NCBI RefSeq assembly: GCF_900496965.1
Contig: NZ_UFQB01000029.1
Coordinates: 1 to 64,000, forward strand
Length of the DNA: 64,000 bases
Direction of reading: 5' to 3'
Source: Achromobacter agilis
Lineage (GTDB): Bacteria > Pseudomonadota > Gammaproteobacteria > Burkholderiales > Burkholderiaceae_B
Position 1 is the first letter of the stretch. The number at the start of each line of letters is the position of its first letter. Below are positions 31,431-41,000 of this stretch, piece by piece. Both the position numbers and the translations under genes were made by a program. Below the pieces are notes generated by a model, which was given only the letters and a program-made list of their open reading frames with translations, was not told where the DNA came from and did not search any database.

Positions 31431-34046
31431 TCAGTATTGCTGAATCCAGCGGCGGACCAGGTCGATGGTGGGGCCGGAGAACGCCTCGTCCGACTGCAGC
31501 AGGACGAAGTCGCCCGCGGCAATACCGTCGAGCTGGCTTTCGATGGCCTTGCCGTGGTCGGGTTCGTCCTGGATGTCCTTCACGCGGGCGCCTTGCGCCA
31601 GGCCCTGGCGCAGCAGCGCGCGCGCCTGTCCCGCGGGGCGCTTGCTGCGCACGGTGAGGTCGTCGTAGAGCACGACCCGGTCGAACGCATCGCCCAGCAG
31701 TTTGCCCTGTTCGATCAGGTCTTCGTCGCGCCGGTCGGCGCCGGCGGAATAGACGGCGGCGCGCAGGGTTGCCGGGAACTGGTCGATCGCGGCGATCAGC
31801 GGACGCAGCGCCGAGGCGTTGTGCACGTCGTCCACCACCACGGTGCTGCCGTTGCGTTCGAACAGCGTGAACTGCCAGGGCGCGTCGGCCTGGTCGATAT
31901 CGAAGGTTTCGATTCCGGCACGGATCAGTTCGACGGGGATGTCCAGCGCCCAGGCCGCGCCGACCGCGGCCAGCACGTTCTCGGCCTGGAAGGCCACGCG
32001 CCCGCCATGGGTCAGCGGAATGGCGGCCACGGCGGCCAGCTTTTCCTCGCGGGTTCCTTGCGCCAGCACAATGCTGCCGTCGCGCACGAACACGGCGCGG
32101 CGATCCTGCCGCAGGTGCTCGGCGATGGCCGGCAGCGCAGGGTCGATGCCGAAGAAGATCACAGCGCCGTCGCACAGCTCAGCCATTTCCACCACGCGCG
32201 GGTCGCGCGCGTTCAGCACGGCCGCGCCGCTCGGAAGCACCACGTCCACCTGGGTGCGGAACACATTGAACATGCGCTCCGTTTCGTTGATGTCGAAGTC
32301 GCCCAGATGGTCGGCGTCGTCGATGTTGGTGACCACGCCCACCTGGCAGCGGTCATAGGCCAGGCCCTGGCCGAGGATCACGCCGCTGTCGTTCTCGATG
32401 ACCGCCGCGTCAAGGTTGCGGTTCATGAGCAGGCGCGTGCCCGAGGCGAAATCGGCGCGGTCGCCCTTTTGCACCAGGCGGCGGTCCAGGTAGAGGCCTT
32501 CGCTGCAGGCCAGGCCGGTGCGCTTGCCCGACAGGTACAGCAGGCGGGCCACCAGGCGCGCCACGACGGTCTTGCCGTTGGTGCCGGCCACGCCCACGAT
32601 GGGGATGCGGCCGGTGTCGCCGTCGGGGAACAGATGGTCGACGATGGCGCGGCCCACGGGGCGCGGCGCGCCGTCGGCCGGCTTCAGGTGCATGAGCAGG
32701 CCCGGACCGGCATTGACTTCGACGATGGCGCCGCGCTGTTCGTCCAGCGGGCGGGTGATGTCCTCGGCGACCAGGTCCACGCCGGCGATGTCCAGGCCCA
32801 CGACCCGCGCGGCCAGGGTCACGGTGGCGGCGACGCTGGGATGCACGCGGTCGGTGACGTCGAAGGCGACGTTGCCGCTGCGCTGCACCAGCACGCGCTG
32901 GCCTTCGGCCGGGACGCCGTCCTCGGTCAGGCCCTGGCGCGCGATCTCCAGGCGGGCGGCCGAATCCAGGCGCACCGGGTTCAGCGGGTGGTTTTCGGTG
33001 CGGCCGCGGCGCGGGTCGGTGTTGATCTGGCTGTCGATCAGTTCGGTGATGGTGGACTTGCCGTCGCCCGTCACCCAGGCCGGCTCGCCCGCGGCGGCGG
33101 CAACCATACGGTCGCCGACGACCAGCAGGCGGTGCTCGTTGCCCAGCACGAAACGCTCGACGATTACGCCGCTGCCTTCGTCCACCGCCACGCGGTAGGC
33201 CGACACGACTTCATCGCGGGTGGTGAGGTTGGTGAAGACGCCGCGGCCGTGGTTGCCGTCGTAAGGCTTCACGACCACGGGCAGGCCGATGTCCTCGGCG
33301 GCTTCCCAGGCGTCTGCTTCGCTTTCGACCAGGCGTCCTTCCGGCACGGGCACGCCGCAGGTCGACAGCAGTTCCTTGGTCAGGTCCTTGTCGCGCGAAA
33401 TGCCCTCGGCGATGGCGCTGGTGCGGTCGGTCTCGGCGGTCCAGATGCGGCGCTGGGCCGAGCCGTAGCCGAACTGCACGAGGTTGCCCTCGAACAGGCG
33501 GATGTAGGGAATGTCGCGGTCGTCGGCCGCGTCCACGATGCAGGCGGTGCTGGGACCCAGGCAGTGCCTGTCGATCAGGCCGCGCAGTTTCGCGATGGTG
33601 GCGGGCACGTCGAAAGGACGGTCTTCGATCGCGGCCATGACCAGGTCGCGGGCTTCATTCAGGGCGGCGCGGGTGACCTGCTCTTGCCAGGCGCGCACGA
33701 CGACCTTGTAGACCCCGCGGGTGGAGGTTTCGCGGGCCTTGCCGAAACCGCCGCGCAGCCCCGCGAGGTTCTGCAGCTCCAGCGTGACATGTTCGAGGAT
33801 GTGGCCCGGCCAGGTGCCTTCCTTTACGCGGGACAGGAAGCCGCCCCGCACGCCCGGGCTGCAGCGATGCTCGATCAGCGTCGGCAGCCATTCGGTCAGG
33901 CGTTCGTAGAAGCCCGGAATGGTGTTGGAGGGGTAATCTTCCAGCTCGCCGATATCCACCCATGCTTCAAGGACCGGGCGGTAAGTCCAAATGTTCGGGC
34001 CGCGCAAAGCCACGACATCGAGAAATTCAATGTCTTTCTTTTTCAT
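31431..34046 (-). CDS. cphA: Cyanophycin synthetase, first gene of the pair
   Basis: 871 residues. Makes the Asp-Arg polymer cyanophycin without ribosomes. The N domain has GHILEHVTLELQNLAG and the ATP-grasp loop VVKPYDGNHGRGVFTNL, both canonical. The Mur-ligase half is less typical: the P-loop is GTNGKTVVAR rather than GKTTT, and the position of DYGHNP reads DDVHNAS. The pair of paralogues therefore looks complementary. It heads the minus-strand operon, and is divergent from the ABC exporter at 34306 with 259 AT-richer bases between. Alternative view: both copies may be fully active. Confidence 0.9.
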   Translation of the reverse strand: MKKKDIEFLDVVALRGPNIWTYRPVLEAWVDIGELEDYPSNTIPGFYERLTEWLPTLIEHRCSPGVRGGFLSRVKEGTWPGHILEHVTLELQNLAGLRGGFGKARETSTRGVYKVVVRAWQEQVTRAALNEARDLVMAAIEDRPFDVPATIAKLRGLIDRHCLGPSTACIVDAADDRDIPYIRLFEGNLVQFGYGSAQRRIWTAETDRTSAIAEGISRDKDLTKELLSTCGVPVPEGRLVESEADAWEAAEDIGLPVVVKPYDGNHGRGVFTNLTTRDEVVSAYRVAVDEGSGVIVERFVLGNEHRLLVVGDRMVAAAAGEPAWVTGDGKSTITELIDSQINTDPRRGRTENHPLNPVRLDSAARLEIARQGLTEDGVPAEGQRVLVQRSGNVAFDVTDRVHPSVAATVTLAARVVGLDIAGVDLVAEDITRPLDEQRGAIVEVNAGPGLLMHLKPADGAPRPVGRAIVDHLFPDGDTGRIPIVGVAGTNGKTVVARLVARLLYLSGKRTGLACSEGLYLDRRLVQKGDRADFASGTRLLMNRNLDAAVIENDSGVILGQGLAYDRCQVGVVTNIDDADHLGDFDINETERMFNVFRTQVDVVLPSGAAVLNARDPRVVEMAELCDGAVIFFGIDPALPAIAEHLRQDRRAVFVRDGSIVLAQGTREEKLAAVAAIPLTHGGRVAFQAENVLAAVGAAWALDIPVELIRAGIETFDIDQADAPWQFTLFERNGSTVVVDDVHNASALRPLIAAIDQFPATLRAAVYSAGADRRDEDLIEQGKLLGDAFDRVVLYDDLTVRSKRPAGQARALLRQGLAQGARVKDIQDEPDHGKAIESQLDGIAAGDFVLLQSDEAFSGPTIDLVRRWIQQY

Positions 34047-34305
34047 GTTTTAATTTGCTGAAGAAGCAGGTTGGCACGCGCGGACGCCCCTATGCAATAC
34101 CGCGAATTTATTGGGGTTGCGACTTTAGAATAATGCCAACGAGTGGGGGATCCCAGATATTCCTAATTAGAAAAATCGGCTGATACTATACGACGCCTTC
34201 AGGGCGTGAACTCGTTGTGTTGTAAGGAAGGGACACGTTTCCCGCCCCTCCCGGTGGCGAACCGGTTGCCTCGTAGGGCAGAGTCCTGGCCCGGTATGCG
34301 TTCCA

Positions 34306-36591
34306 ATGAAAAAACCACACCTGCTTTCCGGCCTTGCCGAAGCCTTTCCTGCCCGCTGGCGGGATGACATCCGTGCCGACCTGGCGGATGGCGAAACGCT
34401 GTTGGCCTGGGTTGAAATAGACCTGGATCAGCGCCTGAAGTTCCAACCCGGCCTGGTCGCGGCCACCGACCGCCGCTTGCTGGCCCGCCGTTCCGACGAT
34501 GGCGGCTGGGAATCCTGGCCATACGGCCCTCAATTAGCGCTCAGCCTGACCGACCACGCGGGCGCCGCCCAACTGGAACTGCACGACGAAACCGCCCGCC
34601 TGGGCGTGTGGCGCTTTACCCTGGCCCGCAACCCCGCCGCGCTGCGCCTGCTGGCGCAGTTCGAGGCCCAGCAGGCCATCCGCCTGTCCGGCCGGCAGGC
34701 CGAGGAACCCGAGCAGCGCCACTGCACGATCTGCAATAACGTCATTCCTTCCGGCGGGGAAGAGTGCCCCGTCTGCAACCAGGAACAGGCGGCGCCGTCG
34801 TCGACCTGGGCGCTGCTGCGCCTGTGGCGCTTTGCGCGCCCCTACCGCGGCCCGCTGCTGGCCGGATTCCTGCTGACCCTGATGGGCACGGCCGCCACCC
34901 TGGTGCCGCCGTACCTGACGATGCCGCTGATGGACGACGTGCTGATTCCGTTCCAGAACGGCGCGCCCATCGACTACGACAAAGTCCGCCTGTACCTGGG
35001 CGGCCTGCTGGCGTCGGCGTTCGTGGCCTGGGCGCTGGGCTGGGCCCGGACCTACATTCTTGCCTGGGTCAGCGAACGCATCGGCGCGGACCTGCGCACC
35101 ACCACGTACGAACACCTGCAGCAGTTGTCGCTGGAGTACTTCGGCGGCAAGCGCACCGGCGACCTGATCTCGCGCATCGGCAGCGAAACCGACCGCATCT
35201 GCGTGTTCCTGTCGCTGCACCTGCTGGATTTCGCCACCGACATCCTGATGATCACCATGACGGCCATCATCCTGGTGTCCATCAATCCCTGGCTGGCGCT
35301 GGTCACGCTGGTGCCGCTGCCCTTCATCATCTGGATGATCCATGCCGTGCGCGATCGCCTGCGCCATGGGTTCGAGAAGGTCGACCGCATCTGGTCCGAG
35401 ATCACCAACGTGCTGGCCGACACGATCCCCGGGATCCGGGTGGTCAAGGCATTCGCGCAGGAAAAGCGCGAGGTCGCGCGCTTTCGCGAAGCCAATAACC
35501 GCAACCTGGAAGTGAACGACCGCGTCAACACCACCTGGTCGCTGTTCTCGCCCACGGTCACGCTGCTGACTGAGGTCGGCCTGCTGATCGTGTGGATCTT
35601 CGGCATCTGGCAGGTATCGCAAAAGCAGATCACCGTGGGCGTGCTGGCCGCGTTCCTCGCGTACATCGGACGCTTCTATATGCGGCTGGATTCGATGAGC
35701 CGCATCGTGTCGGTCACGCAAAAGGCGGCTGCCGGCGCCAAGCGCATCTTCGATATCCTCGATCACGTTTCCAGCGTTCCGGAACCGCAGAATCCGGCCA
35801 GGCTGCCGCACATCAACGGCCGCATCGAACTGCGCGAGGTGGGGTTCCGCTACGGCAACCGCCAGGTCATCCGCGGCTTGAACCTGAATATCGCTCCGGG
35901 CGAGATGATCGGCCTGGTGGGCCACAGCGGTTCGGGCAAGAGCACGCTGATCAACCTGATCTGCCGTTTCTACGACGTGTCGGAAGGCGCGGTGCTGGTG
36001 GACGGCGCCGACATCCGTTCGGTGCGCGTGGCCGATTACCGGCGCAATATCGGTCTGGTGCTGCAAGAGCCGTTCCTGTTCTTCGGCACCATCGCCGAGA
36101 ACATCGCCTACGGCAAGCCCGAGGCCACGCGCGACGAGATCGTGGCGGCGGCGCGTGCCGCGCACGCGCACGAATTCATCCTGCGGCTGCCGCATGGCTA
36201 CGACTCGCTGGTCGGCGAACGCGGCCAGGCGCTATCGGGCGGCGAACGGCAGCGTATTTCGATCGCGCGCGCGCTGCTGATCGATCCGCGCATCCTGATC
36301 CTGGACGAGGCCACCTCGTCGGTCGACACCACCACCGAAAAGGAAATCCAGAAGGCGCTGGACAACCTGGTGCGCGGACGCACCACCATCGCCATCGCCC
36401 ACCGCCTGAGCACGTTGCGCAAGGCGGACCGCCTGGTGGTGCTGGACCGCGGCCAGATCGTCGAGCAGGGGCCGCACGAAGAACTCATGGCCCGCGAGGG
36501 CGCCTACTATCGGCTCTACCAGGCGCAGGCGCGCCAGGCCGAAGCCGACGCGCAGGCGTCGGGCAGCGAAGACATGGCCGCCGTGGCCTGA
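34306..36591 (+). CDS. Cyanophycin-associated ABC exporter with N-terminal zinc ribbon
   Basis: 761 residues. Residues 1-130 form an unusual cytoplasmic domain of unknown fold. A zinc-ribbon follows: Cys140, Cys143, Cys154, Cys157 (CTICN and CPVCN). Then come a six-helix exporter membrane domain (about 175-460) and an ATPase domain with GHSGSGKST, LSGGERQRIS and ILILDEATSS. Half-transporters of this kind are found next to cphA genes together with DUF1854 proteins. It starts divergently from cphA and is followed after 21 bases by the DUF1854 gene. Substrate unknown. Confidence 0.88.
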   Translation: MKKPHLLSGLAEAFPARWRDDIRADLADGETLLAWVEIDLDQRLKFQPGLVAATDRRLLARRSDDGGWESWPYGPQLALSLTDHAGAAQLELHDETARLGVWRFTLARNPAALRLLAQFEAQQAIRLSGRQAEEPEQRHCTICNNVIPSGGEECPVCNQEQAAPSSTWALLRLWRFARPYRGPLLAGFLLTLMGTAATLVPPYLTMPLMDDVLIPFQNGAPIDYDKVRLYLGGLLASAFVAWALGWARTYILAWVSERIGADLRTTTYEHLQQLSLEYFGGKRTGDLISRIGSETDRICVFLSLHLLDFATDILMITMTAIILVSINPWLALVTLVPLPFIIWMIHAVRDRLRHGFEKVDRIWSEITNVLADTIPGIRVVKAFAQEKREVARFREANNRNLEVNDRVNTTWSLFSPTVTLLTEVGLLIVWIFGIWQVSQKQITVGVLAAFLAYIGRFYMRLDSMSRIVSVTQKAAAGAKRIFDILDHVSSVPEPQNPARLPHINGRIELREVGFRYGNRQVIRGLNLNIAPGEMIGLVGHSGSGKSTLINLICRFYDVSEGAVLVDGADIRSVRVADYRRNIGLVLQEPFLFFGTIAENIAYGKPEATRDEIVAAARAAHAHEFILRLPHGYDSLVGERGQALSGGERQRISIARALLIDPRILILDEATSSVDTTTEKEIQKALDNLVRGRTTIAIAHRLSTLRKADRLVVLDRGQIVEQGPHEELMAREGAYYRLYQAQARQAEADAQASGSEDMAAVA

Positions 36592-36612
36592 CACGGAACC
36601 GGGATTACCGTC

Positions 36613-37083
36613 ATGACCTTGCCGTCTTTTCAGCTGCGCCGCAACGCCTTCGGGCGCCTGGAATTCCAGTCCGCCGACGGCGACATCCACGAAGGGGTCA
36701 TCCCCGTGCGCGCCTTCCCGATCAGCGAGGCCGGCCGCGGCCTGTCCCTGGTGACCGGCGACGGACGCGAACTGGTCTGGATCGAACACCTGTCCGACGT
36801 GCCCGCGCCGCAGCGCGCGCTGATCGAGGAAGAACTGGCGAGCCGGGAGTTCATGCCCGAGATCCGCAAGCTGGCCAGCGTGTCCACCTTCGCCACCCCC
36901 AGCACCTGGAAAGTCGATACCGACCGTGGACCCACCTCGTTCACGCTGCGCGGCGAAGAAGACATCCGCAGGCTGAGTCCGCAGACGCTGCTGATCGCCG
37001 ATAGCCACGGCATTTTTTATTTGGTGCGCGACATCCAGTCGCTGGACAAGCACAGCCGCAAGCTGCTCGACCGGTTCCTGTAG
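36613..37083 (+). CDS. DUF1854 protein, cyanophycin-associated
   Basis: 156 residues with no signal peptide or membrane helix. It opens FQLRRNAFGRLEFQSADGDIHEGVIPVRAFPISE (residues 6-39 by position) and ends LLIADSHGIFYLVRDIQSLDKHSRKLLDRFL, the DUF1854 pattern. It is coupled to the ABC exporter gene and should work with it; a regulatory or substrate-presenting subunit is possible. Function unknown. Confidence 0.85.
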   Translation: MTLPSFQLRRNAFGRLEFQSADGDIHEGVIPVRAFPISEAGRGLSLVTGDGRELVWIEHLSDVPAPQRALIEEELASREFMPEIRKLASVSTFATPSTWKVDTDRGPTSFTLRGEEDIRRLSPQTLLIADSHGIFYLVRDIQSLDKHSRKLLDRFL

Positions 37084-37101
37084 GCCCGCGCCGGCGGCGG
37101 C

Positions 37102-38238
37102 CTAATCTTCGGCGGTTCGCTTGAACGGGGTGTGCGTTTCCAGTTCTCCCAGGTAGTCCGTCACTGCCGCCGTTTCCTCGTCCAGGAACGTCCGGATCGC
37201 ATCGGCGAATCCCGGGTGGGCGACCCAGTGCGCCGACCAGGTGGGCGTGGGCAGGAGCCCGCGCGCCATCTTGTGTTCGCCCTGTGCGCCACCTTCGAAA
37301 CGCGCGATGCCGTGCGCGATGCAATAGGCGATGGCCTGCAAGTAGCAGGTCTCGAAATGCAGCCCCGGCACGTATTCGGTCGCGCCCCAGTAGCGGCCGT
37401 AGAGCGCATCGCCTCCCGCCAGGTTGAGCGCGGCCGCGATCGGCTGATCGCCGCGTTCGGCCAGGATCAGCACGAATGCCTCGGCCTGTTCGCGGTGCGC
37501 CCGCTCGAAGAATTCACGGCTCAGGTAGGGCGGATTGCCATGGCTGAAGTAGGTGCGGCAATAGCAGTCGTAGAAGAAGCCGAGCTCGTCGGCGCCGATC
37601 TCGCCGCCACGCAGCCAGCGGTACGACAGCCCGGCCGCGGCGACCTTCTTGCGGTCTTGGCGGATCTTCTTGCGCTTGTCGTGGCTCATGGCTGCAAGAA
37701 AGGCTTCGAAGTCCGCGTAGCCCGGGTTGGTCCAGTGGAACTGCACGCTTTCCCGGACCATGAAGCCGGCCTCGCGCAAGGCGCGCATGTCGGCGTCGGC
37801 GGGAAACAGCAGATGCAGCGACGACACGTTGACCTGCTCCGCGAAGGCGACCAGCCCGCGCACCAGGGTGTCGCGGTCTTCGTCGTTGCGCGCCAGCAGC
37901 CGCGGCCCTGTCACCGGGGTGAACGGAATCGCCGACAGCAGCTTGGGGTAGTAGCGCAGCCCGTGGCGCTGGAAGGCGTCGGCCCAGGCGTAGTCGAAGA
38001 CATATTCGCCGCGTGAATGCGACTTCAGGTAGAGCGGCGCCGCGGCGGCCAGCGTGCCGTCGCGCCAGAGCGCCAGATAGTGCGGCGCCCATCCGGTTTC
38101 CGGCGTGGCGCAGCCGGTTTCATGCAGCGCGCGCAGGAACGCATGGCGCAGGAAGGGCTGGTCGCCCGCCAGCGCATCCCATTGCAGGGCATCGATGCGG
38201 GACAGGTCGGTTTCTATGGTCAGGCGCAGGGAATCCAT
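37102..38238 (-). CDS. GNAT/FemAB-like acyltransferase (COG3146 family)
   Basis: 378 residues of the DUF482/COG3146 family, related to the GNAT and FemAB aminoacyl transferases. Visible pieces are WDALAGDQPFLRHAFLRALHETGC by position near residue 19, the basic MSHDKRKKIRQDRKK and GLHFETCYLQAIAYCIAHG with FEGGAQGEHKMARG near the end. ATG at 38238 (MDSLRLTIETDLSRIDALQW) gives the normal start; the open frame continues upstream into the next gene. It lies convergent to the DUF1854 gene. A link to cyanophycin or peptidoglycan metabolism is possible but unproven. Confidence 0.82.
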   Translation of the reverse strand: MDSLRLTIETDLSRIDALQWDALAGDQPFLRHAFLRALHETGCATPETGWAPHYLALWRDGTLAAAAPLYLKSHSRGEYVFDYAWADAFQRHGLRYYPKLLSAIPFTPVTGPRLLARNDEDRDTLVRGLVAFAEQVNVSSLHLLFPADADMRALREAGFMVRESVQFHWTNPGYADFEAFLAAMSHDKRKKIRQDRKKVAAAGLSYRWLRGGEIGADELGFFYDCYCRTYFSHGNPPYLSREFFERAHREQAEAFVLILAERGDQPIAAALNLAGGDALYGRYWGATEYVPGLHFETCYLQAIAYCIAHGIARFEGGAQGEHKMARGLLPTPTWSAHWVAHPGFADAIRTFLDEETAAVTDYLGELETHTPFKRTAED

Positions 38239-38323
38239 CCGCGAATGATAAAGTCTTCGTGGTTGCACGGTGTTGAAACCGCTGCGGTTTTTATCGGGGA
38301 GCCGCCCCGGCAGGGGATCGAGT

Positions 38324-39181
38324 ATGGATATCAAGACGGTCCCGCCCTTGGGCGGGGAAGGGCAGGACTGCCTGCGCGGGCTGGCATTGGCGGCGTTGGC
38401 CGCCACGGCCTGGCAGGACAAGCTGGCCGGGGTGCAGGCCATCTCCGACGCCGCCGTGCTGGATTGCGGAAAAACCTTCGCGCCGTCCGCCGTGCTGCCG
38501 GGCCGTCCGCCGTTGCCGGAGCTGGTGGCGCCTTCCCAGGTCAGGCAACGTTCCATGGCCACGCAGGAGGGGCGCGCGGCGCTGCTGCATGCGCTGGCCC
38601 ATATCGAATTCAACGCGGTGAACCTGGCGCTGGACATCCTGTGGCGCTTCGCCGGCATGCCTGAGGCGTTCTATCGCGACTGGCTGCGCGTGGCGCGCGA
38701 AGAAGCCCATCACTTCGACCTGCTCAGGCGGCGGCTGGAGGCCCTGGGCTACGCCTACGGCGGTTTCCCCGCCCACAACGGCTTGTGGGAAATGGCGCAA
38801 CGCACGCAGGACGACCTGCTGGCCCGTCTGGCGCTGGTGCCGCGCACGCTGGAGGCGCGAGGCCTGGACGCCTCGCCCCAGATCCGCAGCAAGCTGGCGG
38901 GGGCGGGAGACGCCGAAAGCGCCGCTATCGTGGACATCATCCTGGCCGACGAGATTGGCCACGTCGCCATCGGAATCTTCTGGTACAAGCGTCTGTGCAG
39001 GCTGGCGGGCAAGGATCCCATCGCCTGCTATGCGGAACTGGCAGAGCGTCATGGCGCGCCCCGCCTGCGCGGTCCGTTCAATCTGCAGGCGCGCCGTGCC
39101 GCCGGGTTCGACGAGGCCGAGCTTGCCGCGCTGCAGGCGGGCGACGCCGCGCTCCTTCCTCACACGGAATCCCAAGCATGA
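38324..39181 (+). CDS. Ferritin-like DUF455 protein
   Basis: 285 residues. Ferritin-like four-helix bundle with metal ligands in HALAHIEFNAVNLAL, REEAHHFDLLRRRLEALGY and ILADEIGHVAIGIFWYKRL. Family function is unknown; a di-iron oxidase is plausible. ATG at 38324 has AGGGGA seven bases upstream. A GTG at 38270 would add 18 residues and was rejected. Its stop overlaps the next ATG (ATGA). Confidence 0.85.
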   Translation: MDIKTVPPLGGEGQDCLRGLALAALAATAWQDKLAGVQAISDAAVLDCGKTFAPSAVLPGRPPLPELVAPSQVRQRSMATQEGRAALLHALAHIEFNAVNLALDILWRFAGMPEAFYRDWLRVAREEAHHFDLLRRRLEALGYAYGGFPAHNGLWEMAQRTQDDLLARLALVPRTLEARGLDASPQIRSKLAGAGDAESAAIVDIILADEIGHVAIGIFWYKRLCRLAGKDPIACYAELAERHGAPRLRGPFNLQARRAAGFDEAELAALQAGDAALLPHTESQA

Positions 39182-40410
39182 AACGAAACCAAGAGCGGGC
39201 CGCGGCCAAGTGGGTCGCGGCTTTCGCGTTGTCCGGCATTGCGCTGGCGCTGCTGGCGCCCACGGCGCAGGCCGCGGAGCCGTTCGCGGCCTGCCTGGCG
39301 CAATTGCGCGGGCCGGCGCTGAAGGCGGGCGTGTCGGGCGCCACGTTCGACACCCATACCGCGGGCCTGGCGCCCGACATGGCGGTGATTGGCCTGCTGG
39401 ACGCGCAACCGGAATTCAAGACGCCCATCTGGGACTACATGGCCGGCCTGGTCGACGACGAGCGCGTGGCGGACGGCCAGGCGGGCATGGCGCGCTGGCA
39501 GGCCGAGCTGGGCCGGGCGGCGTCGCGCTACGGCGTGGATCCGGCCACCATCGCGGCCGTCTGGGGCGTGGAAAGCAACTATGGCCGCACGCTGGGCGGC
39601 AGGCCGCTGCTGACCTCGCTGTCGACCCTGTCCTGCTTCGGCCGCCGCCAGGCCTATTTCCGGGGCGAGTTCTACGCCACGCTGAAGATCATCCAGGACG
39701 AGCACCTGGCGCCGGACCGGCTGGTGGGCTCCTGGGCCGGCGCGTTCGGCCAGACCCAGTTCATGCCGTCGACCTATCTGCGGCTGGCGGTGGATTTCGA
39801 CGGCGACGGCCGCCGCGACCTGGTCGACAGCGTGCCGGACGCGCTGGCGTCGACCGCGCATTTCCTCAAGCGCGCGGGATGGAACAGCGCGCTGGACTGG
39901 GGGTATGAGGTGCGCCTGCCCGCGGGCCTGGCCACCTCCGGCGCCGGGCGCAAGAACAAGCGCCCCATGTCCTACTGGGCGAAACAGGGCGTGAGGCGCG
40001 CCGACGGCCAGCCTTTGCCCGCGGGCGACGTCCCGGCCGGCCTGCTGCTGCCGGCGGGCAAGGGCGGCCCCGCCTTCCTGGTCACGCGCAATTTCGACGC
40101 CCTCTATTCCTACAACGCGGCGGAAAGCTATGCCCTCGCCATCGCCCATCTGTCGGACCGGCTGCGCGGCGCCGGACCGCTGGTCCAGGCCTGGCCGACG
40201 GACGACCCCGGGCTGTCGCGGGCGCAGCGGCGCGAATTGCAGCGCCTGCTGATTGCCAGGGGCTATGACGTGGGCGAACCCGATGGCATGATCGGCGCCC
40301 GCACCCGGACCGCCTTGCAGGCGGCGCAACGCGAGTTGGGCCTGCGCCCGGACGGCCGCGCCGGCCTGAAGTCGCTGCAGGCGCTGCAAGCGGGCAAGCC
40401 GGCGGATTGA
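39178..40410 (+). CDS. Lytic murein transglycosylase (MltB-type) with peptidoglycan-binding domain
   Basis: 410 residues. The signal peptide ends APTAQAA. The MltB-like catalytic domain has the Glu in WGVESNYGR and GAFGQTQFMPSTYL. A C-terminal PG_binding_1 domain (RRELQRLLIARGYDVGEPDGMIGARTRTAL by position, residues ~344-375) follows. It cleaves the MurNAc-GlcNAc bond with formation of 1,6-anhydroMurNAc. The signal has no lipobox Cys, so it is probably a periplasmic soluble enzyme. Translationally coupled to the ferritin-like gene. Confidence 0.92.
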   Translation: MKRNQERAAAKWVAAFALSGIALALLAPTAQAAEPFAACLAQLRGPALKAGVSGATFDTHTAGLAPDMAVIGLLDAQPEFKTPIWDYMAGLVDDERVADGQAGMARWQAELGRAASRYGVDPATIAAVWGVESNYGRTLGGRPLLTSLSTLSCFGRRQAYFRGEFYATLKIIQDEHLAPDRLVGSWAGAFGQTQFMPSTYLRLAVDFDGDGRRDLVDSVPDALASTAHFLKRAGWNSALDWGYEVRLPAGLATSGAGRKNKRPMSYWAKQGVRRADGQPLPAGDVPAGLLLPAGKGGPAFLVTRNFDALYSYNAAESYALAIAHLSDRLRGAGPLVQAWPTDDPGLSRAQRRELQRLLIARGYDVGEPDGMIGARTRTALQAAQRELGLRPDGRAGLKSLQALQAGKPAD

Positions 40411-40518
40411 GCCGCCTGCAAGGACAAGCTTTGCAAAGATCCGCCGCCGGAGCCGCCGGATGACGCCCACGGCGGCGGGCGCGGGCCTATACTGATTCTC
40501 CGACTTTTCAGGAGCACG

Positions 40519-40938
40519 ATGATGAGCCTATTGGATTCCTTGGCCTCGATGGCCGGCGGCGGTCAGCAAGGGGGCTCGGCGTCGCTGTTGCCCGCGCTGA
40601 TCGAGCAATTGAACAAATACCCGGGCGGCCTCTCGGGCCTGATCGAAAGCTTCCAGAAGGGCGGCTTGAGCGAGATCGTGGCCTCGTGGGTGGGCACGGG
40701 CCAGAACATGCCCGTCAGCGCCGACCAGCTGGGTTCCGTGCTGGATCCCGGCGTCGTGAACGAACTGGCCGCCAAGACCGGCCAGGATTCGGATTCGCTG
40801 CTGGGTTCGCTGTCCTCGCTGCTGCCGCAACTGGTGGACCAGGCCACGCCCGACGGCGCGGTGCCGTCGAATTCCCAATTCAACCCGGCCGATCTGCTGG
40901 CCTCGTTGTCGGGCCTGTTCGGCAACCGCGCAGGGTAA
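40519..40938 (+). CDS. YidB/DUF937-like protein
   Basis: 139 residues of the YidB family: LLPALIEQLNKYPGGLSGLIESFQKGGL and SWVGTGQNMPVSADQLGSVL (by position, residues 24-74) are family hallmarks. There is no signal peptide. Gly/Ser-rich at the start. A well-conserved but uncharacterised cytoplasmic protein. ATG at 40519 or 40522. Confidence 0.88.
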   Translation: MMSLLDSLASMAGGGQQGGSASLLPALIEQLNKYPGGLSGLIESFQKGGLSEIVASWVGTGQNMPVSADQLGSVLDPGVVNELAAKTGQDSDSLLGSLSSLLPQLVDQATPDGAVPSNSQFNPADLLASLSGLFGNRAG

Positions 40939-41000
40939 TACCCATCGCCCGGCGGCCCCAGCAGGCGCCAGCGCCTGCTTCCCCCGGCCGGCGGCGCCTG

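Noticed and set aside
28780..34061. Two very long plus-strand open frames opposite the cyanophycin synthetases
   Set aside because: Antisense shadows in GC-rich coding DNA; sequence is low-complexity and unlike any family.
40686..41000. N-terminal extension of the DUF4434 gene into yidB
   Set aside because: It would overlap yidB in another frame with arginine-rich, non-conserved sequence.
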